A program made the position numbers and the translations under genes. Positions 63,049 to 64,000 of a stretch of 64,000 nt of DNA are shown in pieces. The notes under the pieces are model-generated. The model was not told the DNA's origin and searched no databases. It saw only the letters and a program-made list of their open reading frames with translations. The number at the start of each line of letters is the position of its first letter. The first letter of the stretch is position 1. Source of the stretch: Streptococcus mitis (GTDB taxonomy: Bacteria > Bacillota > Bacilli > Lactobacillales > Streptococcaceae); assembly GCF_016658865.1 (NCBI RefSeq), contig NZ_CP067992.1, positions 887,001 to 951,000 on the forward strand. The letters are read 5' to 3'.

Positions 63049-64000
63049 ACCAATTCCTGCTCCAGAGCCTACCCCAATACCAAGTCCACAACCTGTACCA
63101 AATCCTAAACCAACTCCAAGCAATCCAATTGATGGAAAATTGGTAAAACAGGTGATTCGAAAGGTGGTTGATGGTTATGTCTTCGAAGAGAATGGAATTT
63201 CGCGTTATATTTCTGCCAAGGAACTTTCAGCAGAAACTGTTGCAGCCATTGATGATAAACTTGCCAAACAAGAAAGTTTGTCTCATGAGTTAGGAGCTAA
63301 GAAAACCAATCTTGCATCTGCTGATCAAAAATTTTACAACAAAGTTTATGATTTACTAGCAACAGTTCATCAAGATTTGATTTCCAATAAAGGGCGCCAA
63401 GCTGATTTTGACGCTTTGGATAGACTATTGGAACGTCTCAACGATGAGTCAAGTGATAAGGTCAAGTTAGTTGATGATATCCTTGCTTTTCTAGCGCCGA
63501 TTCGTCATCCAGAACGTTTAGGAAAACCAAATGCACAAATAGCTTACACAGATGATGAGATTCAAGTAGCCAAGTTGGCAGGCAAGTATACAACAGAAGA
63601 TGGCTATATCTTTGATCCACGTGATATTACCAGTGATGAGGGGGATGCCTATGTAACTCCGCATATGAGCCACAGTCATTGGATTAAGAAAGAAAGTTTG
63701 TCTGAAGCTGAAAGAGCATCAGGTCAAGCTTATGCTAAAGAGAAAGGTTTGACTCCTCCTTCAACAAATCATCAAAGTTCAGGAAATACTGAGGCTAAGG
63801 GAGCAGAAGCGATTTACAATAGAGTAAAAGCAGCTAAGAAGGTACCACTTGACCGTATGCCTTACAATCTCCAACATACTGTGGAAGTTAAAAATGGAAG
63901 TTTGATTATACCTCATTATGACCATTACCATAACATCAAATTTGAGTGGTTTGACGAAGGACTTTATGAGGCACCTAAGGGGTATACTTTAGAAGAGCTA
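61889..64000 (+). CDS. pht: Histidine-triad surface protein (second, partial)
   Basis: The window holds the first 704 codons; the gene continues beyond 64000. It has the same signal peptide and five triads: HGDHYH, HGNHFH, HGDHYH, HMSHSH and HYDHYH. After residue 387 it differs from its neighbour, with a longer P-x-P spacer (TPSLPKPIPAPEPTPIPSPQ). AGAGGAAAG precedes the ATG. It has its own AdcR-controlled promoter. Whether it is a five- or six-triad type cannot be told from the part seen. Confidence 0.9.
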   Translation, partial: MKINKKYLAGSAAALVLSVCAYELGLHQAQTVKENNRVSYIDGKQPSQKAENLTPDEVSKKEGINAEQIVIKITDQGYVTSHGDHYHYYNGKVPYDAIISEELLMKDPNYQLKDSDIVNEIKGGYVIKVDGKYYVYLKDAAHADNVRSKEEITRQKQEHGSNHGGGSSDKEVVAARAQGRYTTDDGYIFNASDIIEDTGDAYIVPHGNHFHYIPKSDLSASELAAARAFLSGKGSQTSSVGYRPSTNSSNSSSSEASNSSSYGQTNQSNVETNTRRWTPSVSPQVDNSYQASPSEDVSSLLKQLYALPLSQRHVESDGLVFDPAQITRKTTNGVAVPHGDHYHFIPYSQMSDLEQKIARMISENYQGNHTTAGGKELKPIPTPSLPKPIPAPEPTPIPSPQPVPNPKPTPSNPIDGKLVKQVIRKVVDGYVFEENGISRYISAKELSAETVAAIDDKLAKQESLSHELGAKKTNLASADQKFYNKVYDLLATVHQDLISNKGRQADFDALDRLLERLNDESSDKVKLVDDILAFLAPIRHPERLGKPNAQIAYTDDEIQVAKLAGKYTTEDGYIFDPRDITSDEGDAYVTPHMSHSHWIKKESLSEAERASGQAYAKEKGLTPPSTNHQSSGNTEAKGAEAIYNRVKAAKKVPLDRMPYNLQHTVEVKNGSLIIPHYDHYHNIKFEWFDEGLYEAPKGYTLEEL

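Overview
The window comes from a low-GC Gram-positive chromosome and fits a mitis-group Streptococcus (S. mitis, S. oralis, S. infantis or S. pseudopneumoniae-like). The markers are a 66-residue ATP synthase c subunit, a lactate dehydrogenase and gyrase of pneumococcal type, sortase A next to gyrA, the LacABCD/LacTFEG tagatose-6-phosphate system, an IS1167-type element, AdcR operators, and tandem histidine-triad (Pht) surface proteins beside the zinc lipoprotein AdcAII. Gene order from ldh to the pht genes agrees, from memory, with one long block of the S. pneumoniae map, so most of the window is core genome.

Layout. 1-6340: F0F1-ATPase operon atpEBFHAGDC, complete apart from its promoter. 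6535-9252: a CcdA/thioredoxin-lipoprotein pair convergent with the PBP3 carboxypeptidase gene dacA. 9355-15703: two AI-2E-family transporters, tuf, a lactonase and a TPR protein. 15704-16372: a gene-poor stretch with an IS1182-like transposase fragment. 16373-23132: ldh (reverse), gyrA-srtA, a formate/nitrite channel and metY. 23229-26163: a DUF2130 protein and two related two-TM proteins sharing a 181-bp repeat. 26175-35869: housekeeping genes truB, udk, xseAB-ispA-tlyA-argR-recN, a metallophosphatase and lepA. 35920-37607: an AT-rich accessory patch with a duplicated promoter, a broken ORF, a membrane protein and a lipoprotein. 37660-50605: galactose and lactose catabolism. 50748-54358: nrdHEF (reverse). 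54709-56711: ptsHI, with an IS1167-type insertion sitting exactly in its terminator. 58276-64000: adcAII and two tandem pht genes, the second cut by the window end.

How the genes work together. HPr and enzyme I (ptsHI) supply phosphate to the galactitol-type PTS (37816-40159) and to the lactose PTS (LacF/LacE). LacG splits lactose-6-phosphate. LacAB, LacC and LacD take galactose-6-phosphate through tagatose to triose phosphates, and Ldh re-oxidises NADH at the end of glycolysis. Control is visible in the sequence: a consensus cre over the -35 box of the galactitol-PTS promoter, a near-consensus cre plus an antiterminator/terminator pair before lacT, a GTTTGT-A-ACAAAC palindrome in the lacA leader, and a DeoR-type LacR at the far end. 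NrdR boxes precede nrdH and AdcR boxes precede adcAII and the second pht gene.

I found no clear new defence or secretion system. The observations most worth checking are a three-copy 124-bp structured repeat between lacE and lacG, a possible type VII-secretion-associated remnant bounded by duplicated promoters near 36 kb, the IS1167-type insertion that rebuilds the ptsI terminator through its target duplication, a DUF2130 protein with an apparent nuclease-like motif, and the recombining pht pair.
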